64,000 nt of DNA from Polyodon spathula (Eukaryota; Chordata; Actinopteri; Acipenseriformes; Polyodontidae), in NCBI RefSeq assembly GCF_017654505.1, contig NC_054541.1, positions 45,774,986 to 45,838,985 on the forward strand, read 5' to 3'. Below, piece after piece: positions 27,894 to 34,830 of this stretch (positions are counted from its first letter, which is position 1; every line of letters starts with the position of its first letter). The notes under the pieces were generated by a model. It made no database searches, was not told the origin of the DNA, and was given only the letters and a program-made list of their open reading frames with translations. The position numbers and the translations under genes were made by a program.

Positions 27894-28575
27894 TTTTTTT
27901 TTTTTTTTTTTTTACAAAAACAAAACTGAAAGATCATAATTGGATAAGGCTCCACCCCCTGAGTTTAATACTTGGTGGAAGCACCTTTGGCAGCAATTAC
28001 AGCTCTGAGTGTGTTCGGATAGGTCTCTACCAACTTTGCCCACCTAGATTTGGCAATATTTGACCATTCTTCTTTACAAAACAGTTCAAACTCTGTCAAG
28101 TTCCTTTGGGAGCGTTGATGGACAGCAATCTTCAAGTCATGACACAAATTTTAGATTGGATTTAGGTCGGGCTTTGACTGGGCCACTCAAGGACATTTAC
28201 CTTTTTGTTCCTTAGCCTCTCCAGTGTAGCTTTGGCTGTGTGCTTTAGGTCGTTGTCATGCTGAAAGGTTAACTTCCGTCTGAGTTTCAGCTTTCTTGCA
28301 TTGGGCAGCAGGTTTTCCTCAAGAACTTCTCTGTACTTTGGTCCATTCATTTTCCCTTCTATCCAGACAAGTGCCCCAGTCCCTGCCAATGAGAAACATG
28401 CCCATAACATGATGCTGCCACCACCGTGCTTCACAGTAGGGATGGTGTTCTTTGGGTGATGCACTGTGTTTGGGTTTGTCCCAAACATAACGCTTTGCAT
28501 TTAGGCCAAAAAGTGCCATTTTAGTTTCATCAGACCACAAAACTTTTTTGCCACATGGCTACAGAATCTCCTGAG

Positions 28576-28609
<34 letters not shown>

Positions 28610-29315
28610 ATACTACAAACGGAATTCAAGGTGGGCTTTCTTGAACAATGGCTTCCTTCTTGCCACCCTACCATACAGGCCAAATTTGTGGAGTGCTTGG
28701 GATATTGTTGTCACATGCACACTTTGACCAGTCTTGGCCATACAAGCCTGTAGCTCTTGCAAAGTTGCCATTGGCCTCTTGGTAGCCTCTCGGATCAGTC
28801 TCCTTGCTCAGTCATCCCGTTTGGAAGGACGGCCTGATCTAGGCAGGGTCTTGGTGGTGCCATACACCTTCCACTTCTTAATAATCGTCTTGACCGTGCT
28901 CCAAGGGATATTCAAGGCCTTTTTGATATTTTTTTTATACCCATCCCCTGATCTGTGCCTTTCAACAACTTTGTCCCGGAGTTCTTTTGAAAGTGCTTTG
29001 GTGCTCATGGTTGAGTCTTTGCTTTGAAATGCACTACCCAGCAGAGGGAACCTACAGGAACTGCTGAATTTATCCTGAAATCACGTGAATCACTAAAATT
29101 TAAAACAGGTGGAGGCCACGTAACTTGGTATGTGATTTTGAAAGCAATTGGTTACACCCTGAGCTAATTTAGGATTGCTATTGCAAGGGGCGTTGACACT
29201 TATCCAACCAAGCTGTTTCAGTTTTTATTTTTAGTTAATTCTGTACAAATTTCTAGAATATTTTTTTTCACTTGGAAGTTGTGGGGTAGGATGTGTAGGT
29301 AAATAAATGATTTAT

Positions 29316-29351
<36 letters not shown>

Positions 29352-29585
29352 ATTATATATATATATAAGGCAGGGTAAAAGGTGAAAATTTTGAAAGAGG
29401 GGTGTAGACTTTCTATAGGCACTGTATATATATTCATCTCACATCACACAGAGCTGTTTTTCATTTGCCATTTTTTTTTAAAACTTAATAGATAAGTGCA
29501 AGGTATTTGTCATTTGTAGCGAATACGAACATCTGATTTTTGTATCCGAATACATGTCAAAAAATATTTGTTTATATATATTTGT

Positions 29586-29668
<83 letters not shown>

Positions 29669-32424
29669 ACGTGTATACATACACACACATGCGTGCACAC
29701 CAGTAGTCGCCTTGTAAAAGTTCAGAAAGTCTTTTGAAATAGATTCAAAGGTTTCACATTCCTACAACTCGACATGAAAGTATTTGACTTGTCTATGGCA
29801 TTACTTAAAGTGCAGTAACCTCAAATGTTGTATCGGATTGCATTAACCTCGAGTCTTGATTTGGCTGCATAATGCACTGAATTACATGTGTCCAATGGTT
29901 GATCATCACAATATATTTTACATTTTGTTGAACTAGGAGCTACATTGATTCTGTGTTAACCAACACTAAGGTTTTTGAAAGTTATTTATAGAGGGACTTT
30001 TTTGGAAGATGGCTCTCTTGCTGTAACTTTTGCTGTTTGGCCCCTTGTCTCTGGAACTCTCTTCCAACATCTATCGGACTCGGTGTGTCTTTTAAATCGT
30101 GTCTCAAGACACATTTTTATACACTGGCTAACTGCAGCGCATATTTTTTATTGTATTGTTTTATGTATGTATGTATGTGTTTTTAAATGTAAAGCACTTT
30201 GGGATTTATTTTAACGAAAGGTGTTATACAAAATAAATTATTATTATTATTAACTTTAGTAATTTCAATAGAAAGCAAATCGTTATGTGTAAAAGTAGCA
30301 TATCCCAGAGGCAGCAGAGATTGTAAATATGTGTGATGTAATGTGGGAATTTGATATTGTTATAATTGTATACCAAAAATGCAGTAAGGTTCAGACTTAG
30401 TTTTGCAAGTATGTTAAAATTAATAAGTCTGAGTTCCTATTTCATGAGTTTTGTGCACACTAATAATTGAAATTACAAAATGCCTTCTTGGCAAAGACTT
30501 GGTAACACTTTGTAACAAAAAGTTGACAGACTTCAAATTCTTCTCAAAACATGCAGCACTTTCAATTCTTGCAAACACTGAGAAAATGCAAAAGAACATT
30601 TCTTATGGGTGTCATCATTTTTCAGTGTCCTTTTTTTGATCTGAAAGACAAACTTTAAGTTTGATGTGCTGTTCTCCATTAGTTTTTGTTGCAGTTGCAT
30701 TCAACATAAGCCACACATCAAACTGGAGCCATTTGTGTTTAACCCATCTGAATTTGTATGCTTGTCCTTTCCTAATCTCTCTTCTCTTCTTTTTTCCATA
30801 CCCGATTCTCCTTTTTCCCTTTTTTTCCTTCAATTCTATTGTTCTTGTGTTCTGATTTCCTGCAGAACCTACATCAAGTAAAGCAGATTCAGACTCTGAG
30901 GCAGTTAAATGAGAGATTGGTCGCTGAGAATAGGGCCCTGACCAGAGTGGTGGCAAAGCTTTCAGAGTCCTGTAGTCAGCTACAGGCTGTGGACTTGTAG
31001 CTCCCCCTCCCATTCTTCATTACCACTACCCCGCCATAGCCAGGCAGGTGCCAAACTTCAGCCATCTTCCTGGTGTAGATATTCGTGGTGTTATTTGTGT
31101 GCCTGGAGACTGACCTTGTGTTTTTTTTTATTTATTTATTTATTTATTTTTTAATATTTTCAAATGGCTTGGTCTGGCTTCTTGCATGATGTTGCTTTCT
31201 GTGGCAACAAGTCTTTTTCATGAGTTCACATTCTTTATTGCTCTTGCTCTTTTGTTGTTTATTTCTACACTGTGTATATATCTTTATTGCAATATGTGGT
31301 TTTACATTCAAGATCCCGTAAGGATAGTCTTCAGAAGGTAATGTTCTGTAATGGAAGTAGTGATTAGGTAGAACCTGGCTATGGGTGATCACAGTTTTGC
31401 ATGGCATGAATTCTCACTGAGAAATTGCTATGTTTGCTTTGTTAAAATAGTTTGGAGATGTAAAAACAAGCATGTCTCTACCAGTGTAATCCACTTAGCA
31501 AATATTTGAAGCCTGCTATTTTTCCTGTTTGGTTGTCTAAGGTGTTATTTGGTAGACAATGTTATTTCCTATAGTTCACACATCATAACACAGTTATTAC
31601 ATGATTGTGCTATATTTTGTAATACATAATTGGATGTTTTTATCGGCCCGTTATATAATAATCAGTTCATCAAGTGGAATTATTGACATGCAGCTATTGC
31701 GCAAGATGTGGGCATGTATGATGTTTTTGTATCTTTGAGTAGTTTCTCTAAATGGACTTAGATTTAAAATTGGTTAAATGTCTGTTTTCAATGCACTTTT
31801 TGTGCATTGCACTGAAAAACAATGTGCTTCAACTTTAAATATATTTTATGGTGGGGGTACTTGATCTGCATGGGTCTTGCAACTTTGATATTGTTTGGTG
31901 AAACAGGGTAGTCATATTTGAAAATACCTAGAATAAATAGATCTTCTATAGTGCATTCTTGTTAAATATCCTGTGATTAGTTTCTTGTATTAGGAAGCAT
32001 TTTTATAAAAGGTGTACAGAATTGATCTTCATATTGGTCCAACAAATCTGAAGTACGGTGTGCCGGTACTAGGCTAAAGTAGAAAGTAGAATACTGACAA
32101 AATAACTGGCACTTAATGCTTCACCTCAATTTATGCCTCACTACAAGTCTGTTCATGTTTCAGTATTTTACTAGTTCAGTGCTTTTGTAAATGGGAACTG
32201 AAAGAATAACGTAATAGCCAGATTATTGCAATAACCTGATGTGGAGTGCGCTGTAGTTGGGTGACTTCTTCTAAATGACCTTTATGTGTACTAGCTGTTG
32301 AAAGGCTTTTAATTGAATATATGTATTTATTTTTCAGATGCTACCAGACTTGAAAGCAGACAACCAGAGACTAAAGGATGAAAATGGAGCCTTGATTAGA
32401 GTCATAAGCAAACTTTCCAAGTAA
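3397..32424 (+). CDS. ppp1r12a: ppp1r12a (MYPT1), coding span, 5' part outside window
   Basis: Encodes myosin phosphatase targeting subunit 1, the cytoplasmic scaffold that brings PP1-delta to myosin light chain; phosphorylation by ROCK/ZIPK inhibits the holoenzyme. Twenty-three exons joined at AG/GT (one AG/GC) borders give an uninterrupted 906-residue frame plus TAA. Order in the visible protein: last ankyrin repeats (residues 1-115), acidic Glu/Ser stretch (about 175-210), Ser/Thr-rich centre (210-580), first inhibitory site SRRST-Q (about 581), Glu/Lys-rich coil (600-645), second inhibitory site KRRSTGV (Thr about 733), PKG-interaction coiled coil (810-878), leucine zipper [15 protein letters not shown] to LSK at the C terminus. 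Roughly 190 N-terminal residues (KVKF PP1-docking motif, first ankyrin repeats) must lie upstream. The family usually has about 1,000-1,030 residues, so this one is slightly long because of extra central exons. Identity is very secure; exon usage in vivo is not known. The individual exons are listed separately. Confidence 0.96.
3700..3844 (+). CDS. ppp1r12a: ppp1r12a exon: ankyrin repeat ([14 protein letters not shown])
   Basis: Acceptor ctccacag, then [16 protein letters not shown] and [20 protein letters not shown], one full ankyrin repeat nearly identical to mammalian MYPT1. Ends VNKV with donor gtaggt. The reading continues in frame into intron for a while, but the protein after VNKV no longer resembles the family. 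Confidence 0.95.
4240..4314 (+). CDS. ppp1r12a: ppp1r12a exon: end of ankyrin domain ([11 protein letters not shown])
   Basis: Acceptor tttttgcag, then [20 protein letters not shown] and KKQKL; donor gtaaag. This closes the ankyrin domain, the surface that cradles PP1. Confidence 0.94.
4640..4728 (+). CDS. ppp1r12a: ppp1r12a exon: [14 protein letters not shown]
   Basis: Acceptor ttttattaaag, then [20 protein letters not shown] and [10 protein letters not shown]. The KKSPLIE core matches MYPT1, while the Thr/Asn tract after it is less conserved. Donor gtaagt splits an Asn codon. Confidence 0.92.
5549..5706 (+). CDS. ppp1r12a: ppp1r12a exon: acidic segment ([21 protein letters not shown])
   Basis: Acceptor tttaatttcag completes the Asn codon, then [20 protein letters not shown] followed by [20 protein letters not shown] and a Glu/Asp/Ser tail. 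This acidic block is a hallmark of MYPT1 after the ankyrin domain. Donor gtaaat. The GC-rich purine bias makes a long antisense open frame here, which is a shadow. Confidence 0.95.
6096..6223 (+). CDS. ppp1r12a: ppp1r12a exon: Ser/Thr-rich ([11 protein letters not shown]...TSPVKK)
   Basis: Acceptor tttgttttcttag. Encodes a low-complexity Ser/Thr/Pro segment ending VTPTSPVKK, equivalent to the TPTSPIKK stretch in mammals. Ends on a codon border (phase 0), donor gtaggg. Confidence 0.92.
7148..7264 (+). CDS. ppp1r12a: ppp1r12a probable alternative exon repeating PASWR-GLRKTG
   Basis: A 117-nt block flanked by acceptor ttggctttag and donor atg|gtgagg, open in the gene's frame and phase 0 at both ends, so it can be added or skipped without a shift. 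It encodes 39 residues containing [18 protein letters not shown]. The next constitutive exon has [18 protein letters not shown], so the two share about 13 of 19 residues, while most codons differ at silent positions. This looks like an old exon duplication kept by selection on protein. In MYPT1 the LRKTGSYG site (human S472) is phosphorylated and binds 14-3-3; here the Ser is shifted by one residue and the Tyr is lost. I do not recall an annotated counterpart. It could instead be a decayed duplicate, but no stop interrupts it. Confidence 0.7.
8082..8580 (+). mobile_element. tRNA-derived SINE (family A, + copy)
   Basis: Begins near gagtggcgcatccgg (A-box-like) and has a good pol III B box, ggttcaagtcc, at 8158-8168. 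A GC-rich body follows, ending with an A-rich tail around aaattgggagaaaagtgagg. A second copy lies reversed at 50988-51423. Relative to that copy this one carries about 36 extra bases between the A and B boxes. Sits in the intron between 7264 and 9249. Confidence 0.8.
9249..9458 (+). CDS. ppp1r12a: ppp1r12a exon: [26 protein letters not shown]
   Basis: Acceptor cttattttccag, phase 0. Encodes [20 protein letters not shown], then [20 protein letters not shown], then [16 protein letters not shown]. It contains equivalents of human S445 (ASSPRL context) and S472 (RKTGSYG), known NUAK1/14-3-3 sites on MYPT1. Donor gtaatc, phase 0. Confidence 0.96.
10169..10260 (+). CDS. ppp1r12a: ppp1r12a exon: [19 protein letters not shown]
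   Basis: Acceptor tttttctacag. Encodes [20 protein letters not shown] and [11 protein letters not shown], with PRRLAS-like basic phosphosite context. Donor gtgggg, an unusual but usable donor; reading on reaches a stop 60 bases later. Confidence 0.95.
10586..10702 (+). CDS. ppp1r12a: ppp1r12a exon: [18 protein letters not shown]
   Basis: Acceptor gattcacag completes an Arg codon. Encodes [20 protein letters not shown] then [18 protein letters not shown]. It is 117 nt, a multiple of three, with the same split codon (AG|N) at both ends, so it is symmetrical. Donor gtaact. Confidence 0.93.
11309..11455 (+). CDS. ppp1r12a: ppp1r12a exon: extra central insert ([20 protein letters not shown])
   Basis: Acceptor tgcatgcag; encodes 49 residues including [20 protein letters not shown] and [17 protein letters not shown]. 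Symmetrical, 147 nt. I do not recognise this stretch in the human reference isoform; it may correspond to the alternatively spliced central insert described for avian MYPT1. Donor gtattg. The open frame continues briefly into the intron. Confidence 0.8.
11541..12105 (-). mobile_element. Internally deleted Tc1/mariner relic
   Basis: Terminal inverted repeats share aaagtattggcaccctac at 11551-11568, with its complement at about 12073-12091. Inside, the minus strand at about 11870-11920 reads [20 protein letters not shown] sequence, the C-terminal DDE block of Tc1 transposases. Only about 565 bases remain, so the element is non-autonomous. Confidence 0.78.
12702..12866 (+). CDS. ppp1r12a: ppp1r12a exon: [18 protein letters not shown]
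   Basis: Acceptor ttgtattgccag; encodes [19 protein letters not shown] and [18 protein letters not shown]. This corresponds to the mammalian exon (about residues 552-607) that is skipped in a known human isoform. It is 165 nt and symmetrical. Donor gtatgt. Confidence 0.95.
13253..13423 (+). CDS. ppp1r12a: ppp1r12a exon: [17 protein letters not shown], poly-Thr
   Basis: Acceptor ttttgtcttgcag after a (GT)n tract. Encodes [20 protein letters not shown], an Ala/Thr/Ser low-complexity run coded by repeated accacc/tccacc triplets, and ADSRERRR. 171 nt, symmetrical. Donor gttagt. The triplet-rich part may vary in length between individuals. Confidence 0.94.
13424..16053. other. ppp1r12a intron with long (TA)n
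   Basis: No exon or intact element recognised in this 2.6-kb intron. It contains a pure (TA)n run of about 70 bases at 14946-15016. The acceptor end has an uninterrupted run of 16 T. Confidence 0.6.
14946..15016. repeat. (TA)n microsatellite
   Basis: About 35 TA units without interruption inside an intron. Confidence 0.97.
16054..16144 (+). CDS. ppp1r12a: ppp1r12a exon: first inhibitory site, GC donor
   Basis: Encodes [20 protein letters not shown] and [10 protein letters not shown]. The Thr codon (16139-16141) is the equivalent of human T696, the main ROCK/ZIPK inhibitory site, with the preceding Ser residues that PKA/PKG phosphorylate. The only join that keeps the frame (STQ to GVTLTDLQ) uses a GC donor, cag|gcaagt at 16145; the nearest GT would shift the frame. 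Confidence 0.96.
17110..17295 (+). CDS. ppp1r12a: ppp1r12a exon: [17 protein letters not shown], Glu/Lys coil
   Basis: Acceptor cttttgcag. [20 protein letters not shown] is followed by a charged Glu/Lys-rich helix and [12 protein letters not shown]. Strongly conserved at the start, diverged in the coil. Donor gtactg, phase 0. Confidence 0.95.
17572..17740 (+). CDS. ppp1r12a: ppp1r12a exon: TYQRYRP, Ser/Thr-rich, [13 protein letters not shown]
   Basis: Acceptor follows a run of nine C and acag. Encodes [17 protein letters not shown], a Ser/Thr run, then [20 protein letters not shown]. Donor gtaaca splits a Glu codon. Confidence 0.94.
17838..19423 (+). mobile_element. Tc1-like transposon, full length but inactive
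   Basis: Inverted ends ctggaaaaaattaagagatc (17841) and the complement of tctcaattttttccag (19401-19416) bound about 1.58 kb. The + strand encodes a Tc1 transposase in pieces: N-terminal paired-like DNA-binding region (about 18130-18560) and catalytic region 18606-19124 with [22 protein letters not shown] (second Asp) and [11 protein letters not shown] (Glu), followed by the C-terminal part. Near 18565 the frame breaks with a stop, and the codons for the usual first catalytic Asp (SDE) are missing. There is also a frame break in the N-terminal region. The element fills almost the whole intron, in the gene's orientation, ending about 70 bases before the next acceptor. Confidence 0.92.
18341..19124 (+). 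pseudogene. Tc1-like transposase, broken
   Basis: Two open segments, 18341-18568 and 18606-19124, cover most of a Tc1-family transposase. The first has the helix-turn-helix half ([29 protein letters not shown]). The second has the RNase-H-fold block with DNAPCHT and [10 protein letters not shown]. The frame is lost between them, exactly where the first catalytic Asp should lie, so no functional enzyme can be made. Confidence 0.88.
19495..19616 (+). CDS. ppp1r12a: ppp1r12a exon: second inhibitory site [10 protein letters not shown]
   Basis: Acceptor ttttaacag. Encodes [20 protein letters not shown], then [20 protein letters not shown] and D. The Thr codon at 19590-19592 is the equivalent of human T853, a ROCK site. 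Donor gtaagt, phase 0. The same motif occurs in neighbouring pawr. Confidence 0.97.
19755..19817 (+). CDS. ppp1r12a: ppp1r12a exon: [21 protein letters not shown]
   Basis: Short 63-nt exon, acceptor aattttttttag, acidic sequence directly after the T853-like site as in mammals. Donor gtaatt, phase 0. Confidence 0.93.
19818..21888. other. ppp1r12a intron
   Basis: Holds the SINE at 20143-20425 and nothing else I can support. Open frames here have no recognisable protein character. Confidence 0.55.
20143..20425 (+). mobile_element. tRNA-derived SINE with L2-like tail (family B)
   Basis: Head gggtggtccagtggttaaag (A box) and ggtacccacttcaaattcc (B-box-like), body with ctcagccactgactca, then tail tgtaaagtgctttgtgat and ctatgaaaggtgctatataa, ending in (ATT)n. 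The tail matches the 3' end of LINE fragments elsewhere in this window (30190 and 41650 reversed), as expected for a SINE mobilised by that LINE. Confidence 0.88.
21889..21905 (+). CDS. ppp1r12a: ppp1r12a 17-nt microexon (SDRLSR)
   Basis: Acceptor tattgcag, 17 bases, donor gtatgt. It links ETQ to RYDSG with SDRLS and a split Arg, parallel to TDSISRYE in human MYPT1. Without it the upstream exon (phase 0) would not join the next exon (phase 2) in frame, so it must be included. Confidence 0.9.
22015..22141 (+). CDS. ppp1r12a: ppp1r12a exon: [31 protein letters not shown]
   Basis: Acceptor gatcctag. Encodes [20 protein letters not shown] and [20 protein letters not shown], the start of the PKG-interacting C-terminal region. 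Donor gtattt, phase 0. Confidence 0.95.
22299..22332. repeat. Poly-T tract in splice acceptor
   Basis: Roughly 33 consecutive T end five bases before the acceptor taactag at 22331-22337; this run is the polypyrimidine tract of the next exon. Confidence 0.95.
22338..22442 (+). CDS. ppp1r12a: ppp1r12a exon: coiled coil [18 protein letters not shown]
   Basis: Encodes [20 protein letters not shown] and [15 protein letters not shown], heptad coiled coil that binds PKG-I in MYPT proteins. 105 nt, phase 0 at both ends; donor gtttga. Confidence 0.96.
22982..23029 (+). CDS. ppp1r12a: ppp1r12a exon: [16 protein letters not shown]
   Basis: 48-nt exon after a poly-T acceptor ending ttccag; identical in sequence to the mammalian MYPT1 segment as I know it. 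Donor gtaaag, phase 0. Confidence 0.95.
23772..23809. repeat. Poly-A tract
   Basis: About 37 A in a row in the intron between 23029 and 24317; no element body recognised upstream of it. Confidence 0.9.
24317..24367 (+). CDS. ppp1r12a: ppp1r12a exon: [17 protein letters not shown]
   Basis: 51-nt exon, acceptor gttaaaacag, donor gtactt. It is the last shared exon: it ends in phase 0 and can splice either to the terminal exon at 30866 or to the one at 32338. Confidence 0.95.
25121..26166 (+). mobile_element. Degenerate Tc1-like transposon (family 1 of cluster)
   Basis: Terminal inverted repeats: caatggaaatttata near 25132 and its complement tataaatttccattg at 26140-26154, with gtttacatac / gtatgtaaac just outside. 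Inside, the + strand has scattered transposase remains: [10 protein letters not shown] around 25847, the first catalytic Asp block, but many stops elsewhere. About 1.05 kb, shortened and dead. Confidence 0.82.
26167..27635 (-). mobile_element. Tc1-like transposon (family 2 of cluster)
   Basis: Minus-strand transposase in two main blocks: 26893-27381 with the DNA-binding domain ([39 protein letters not shown]) and 26456-26791 with [20 protein letters not shown] and [20 protein letters not shown]. The SPDLNPIEN block (26400-26460 minus) follows a stop. The end repeats contain gggggtgaatactt twice near the right end (27420, 27605) and gtattcacccccttga at the left (26319). The left outer end is replaced by a (GA)n run at 26168, so the element is truncated there. 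Confidence 0.88.
27778..27912. repeat. Compound poly-G / (TA)n / poly-T tract
   Basis: About 19 G, a short spacer, about 38 TA units, then about 20 T, all within one Tc1 element. Confidence 0.95.
29313..29367. repeat. Imperfect (TA)n tract
   Basis: TA repeat with three interruptions inside the third Tc1 element of the cluster. Confidence 0.9.
29589..29665. repeat. (TA)n microsatellite
   Basis: About 38 uninterrupted TA units, 160 bases beyond the third Tc1 element. Confidence 0.97.
29985..30252 (+). mobile_element. 3' end of an L2-like LINE
   Basis: The + strand reads the C-terminal end of a LINE ORF2 with [10 protein letters not shown], then [20 protein letters not shown] and KCKALWDLF with a stop. 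It is followed by aaagcactttgggat, aaaggtgttatacaaaataa and (ATT)n. The 3' tail is the same type as that of the SINE at 20143. A 5'-truncated insertion about 600 bases before the alternative terminal exon. Confidence 0.8.
30866..31000 (+). CDS. ppp1r12a: ppp1r12a alternative terminal exon, second leucine zipper
   Basis: Acceptor gatttcctgcag; in frame after the exon ending EEELK. Encodes 44 residues, [20 protein letters not shown] then [20 protein letters not shown] and AVDL, then TAG. Leucines at residues 11, 18, 25, 32 and 39 are spaced by seven, a fuller zipper than the usual MYPT1 one. Used as a terminal exon it replaces the 28-residue standard C terminus. I believe similar C termini occur among MYPT family isoforms, but I cannot confirm it for this gene. 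A polyadenylation signal AATAAA lies at 31932-31937. It cannot splice onward as an internal coding exon without its stop ending translation. Confidence 0.85.
   Translation, partial: NLHQVKQIQTLRQLNERLVAENRALTRVVAKLSESCSQLQAVDL
31001..32337 (+). other. ppp1r12a: 3' UTR of the alternative isoform, intron for the standard one
   Basis: No further open frame of note. AATAAA at 31932-31937 is the best candidate end of the alternative mRNA. The acceptor for the standard last exon is ttatttttcag at 32327-32337. Confidence 0.6.
32338..32424 (+). CDS. ppp1r12a: ppp1r12a standard terminal exon, leucine zipper
   Basis: Encodes [20 protein letters not shown] then RVISKLSK and TAA, identical to the human C terminus as I know it. 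Leucines at 5, 12, 19 and 26 form the zipper that contacts PKG-I-alpha. Phase 0 acceptor. Confidence 0.97.
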   Translation: MLPDLKADNQRLKDENGALIRVISKLSK

Positions 32425-34830
32425 ACCAGTTTCTGCAGCAGCACAACTAATGGTATTGCACAGTAATATTAATTGCAACAGACATCAGCTACAAGGCTAA
32501 GATCTCCTTTCCTTCCATCTGCAGAAACCCCCGACCTATTTTTGTCATCCGTTAACCCTAACTAGATTATTTTACTGAAACCTGCGGCTGCTGACAAGAC
32601 TGAATTTACAGTGAGGAAAAATTAAGGCCAGGGACGCCTCGAATATTTAACCAATAAGCCTTAGTTGTACATAAACACTTGCATCAAGAGCTCTCTGCTG
32701 TCACAGAAGAACAGTTACTCAACACAAGATTAACTGTGCCACAGAGCTTGCATATTTTTCTGTTTTTGTTTCATCGCCTGCTTAGAGGTGTTGTGTGCTG
32801 TGCTGTTCTTCTAACCACCCATGTGCCAGAGGTATTTTCCTAGTTGCTCAGTGTTCACTCAACTGTCCAGTCTGGAGAGCCCCAACATCTCACCCAGTTA
32901 ATGGATGTTACTGCAAGGGTTGGTTCTGTTTTTTAAATGGAGGAAACCATTTGTCTCACCATATTGAACAGGTGGACTTGGTGGAACATTAGCTTTCACT
33001 GTATGTGCAATATGCATTTATTTCTTATAAAATGCTTTAATGAGTCCATTAAAAGTAGAATTATATTGATTACTTTTCGGCCTTCACCATTTTGTTTTTT
33101 TTTTAGTTTGTAGTATAATTGTTGGATTATATACTGTAATCTTCACTTCACATTTTAGCCGGTACTGAGTGAGCTGTATATATGTACTGTTTGAGTTTCA
33201 ACCCACCACATGGCATGCATTATGCTTCCCTATTTACAAAAAATAAAGTCTGTTACTATTAAAATGTACAACTGCAGAAAGTGTGTTTTTAACTAATTTC
33301 AATTATTTTATAATATAAATATTGGATATAAGAGCGCTGTCTTATTTTTTTGATAGCATACAGATCTTATATATATATATGTGTGTGTTCACAATAGTAA
33401 ATGTGTGAAAGGGTAATAATAATTGCTTCACTACGTTTCACACAGTGTATCTTTGGAAGAGTGCTGTTATTTAATTTGAAGTACTAGCCAAAGCATCACA
33501 AAGTGTTGGGTATTCCTAACCCCATCCTTTTCACTTTACTGTCTACATGCACTGTGTAAATGCCATTTGAAGAGTCATTTCTAGTTTTGAGAGTATCATG
33601 TTGGAGACCAGAAATCGTAACATATAATTTATGCATTTCAGTGGCCTTTTCAATTAGCTATAGTGAATAAGACTAATTGTCAGCAGCATTTTTTTCTCCC
33701 ACAATCCCCACCCCAGTCATTGCGTGTAAACAGGAGTGTGACTTCATACTGGTACACATTCTGCTGTAACCTAAAACCACTGAAGATTTCAACCATTAAA
33801 AGAAATTGTACATTGTAAAGCTTGTGGTAGCTGTTGTATTATCATTGATTATATTGTATACTATATTAAATGTGAATTTATACCCCCTTCATAAAAAGCA
33901 AAACAAGGTCTTTGTGTTTATTACTTATTTTAGTTTTAAACCTGGGCAAGTGTCAGTCTGTCTATCTTATTTGGTGATTGGTTTTGTGTAGGTGTGAGGC
34001 CATGCTCTTGCTACCATGCTCAGGATTTATAATTTCAAAGGTACAGTGAGAGAGTTTGAAATCCCCTGTATGGATACATCTTGTGTGACTGGTCGATGAC
34101 CCACATGTTCACTGAGAAATTGAGTAGTTTGAATGACAGTGAACAATGGGTTAACTGGTTATTCTCACTGAGAATTAACTACAACCTTACAGATTTTGTT
34201 AGTTTTGGGTGCATGATTTAATAAAGCTACTTGTTTCTAATATTTTAGTGTTTTATATTTAGGTTATTTATTCTTTATCTGAGAGTGAAGTTACAGTGGC
34301 TACAGTGCTATGATTTTATTGGTAATATCGAGCAGACCTTGTATCTGCATGAAACTAGTTGCTGAAACTCGGTTATTTTGAAAATTGTATTTTGACATAT
34401 ACAAATAAAAAACAAAAAGTTATTTTAACGTGTCTTGTTATGTTAAAAAGCTAGACTTTTAACAACCTTGCACACATACAATGTTATTTTTTATAAGTTG
34501 TCTAAGCCGGGTATACATTTAAGAATAACTACAGTAAGTAAATGGTAATATGATGTGTGAGGCACTTTTAAGTTGAATGTGATTTTAATAAGTAGTGACT
34601 TACAAATGTGTCCCATTGAAGTTCCATTGTGCAAGTCAATGTTGAAAAGCTTTAAGTTAAACTTTTTATGTTTTAAAAGGAAGGTGTAAGGTATTGTTAA
34701 TAATATCCTTTTGGTTTTTGGTTTATTCTGATGTGAATTAAACCGGAGACATTTACTATACCAGAATTTTGACACTTAATGGTATTCCATCTGCAGGTAG
34801 GACTTGGTCTTGAAATAAAGTGCTTCTGTT
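32425..34830 (+). other. ppp1r12a: ppp1r12a 3' UTR
   Basis: No coding content. Candidate polyadenylation signals AATAAA occur at 33242-33247, 34220-34225, 34404-34409 and 34814-34819, so the UTR could be about 0.8 to 2.4 kb. The first lies in a typical context and would be the short form. Confidence 0.65.
33242..33247 (+). terminator. ppp1r12a: Polyadenylation signal AATAAA (proximal)
   Basis: Canonical hexamer 818 bases after the stop codon; a T-rich/GT stretch (gtctgttactatt, gtgtgttttt) follows within 50 bases. Confidence 0.6.

Larger units (their letters stand above)
27655..29428 (-). mobile_element. Tc1-like transposon (family 3 of cluster)
   Basis: Matching inverted ends: tacagtgcctatagaaagtc at 27655 and gactttctataggcactgta at 29409. 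Minus-strand transposase pieces: 28808-29008 ([37 protein letters not shown]), about 28500-28550 ([16 protein letters not shown]) and 28162-28500 ([46 protein letters not shown]). Poly-G, (TA)n and poly-T tracts have grown inside it at 27778-27912, 28579-28607 and 29313-29367. Frames are broken. Confidence 0.9.
24368..30865. other. ppp1r12a large intron filled with Tc1 elements
   Basis: From 25.1 to 29.4 kb it is almost entirely three adjacent Tc1-like elements, followed by (TA)n blocks and an L2 3' end. In mammals a 31-nt exon in the corresponding interval switches leucine-zipper-positive to negative MYPT1; I could not find a convincing equivalent by eye. Confidence 0.6.

Noticed and set aside
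27659..28063. 134-residue open frame through poly-G and (TA)n
   Set aside because: Made of Gly, Tyr-Ile and Phe runs from simple repeats inside a Tc1 element. The same holds for the Tyr/Ile frames at 29478-29737, 20363 and 36679.
24368..30865. The 31-nt zipper-switch exon known in mammalian MYPT1
   Set aside because: I could not identify it by eye; a short frame-shifting exon cannot be called without transcript data.
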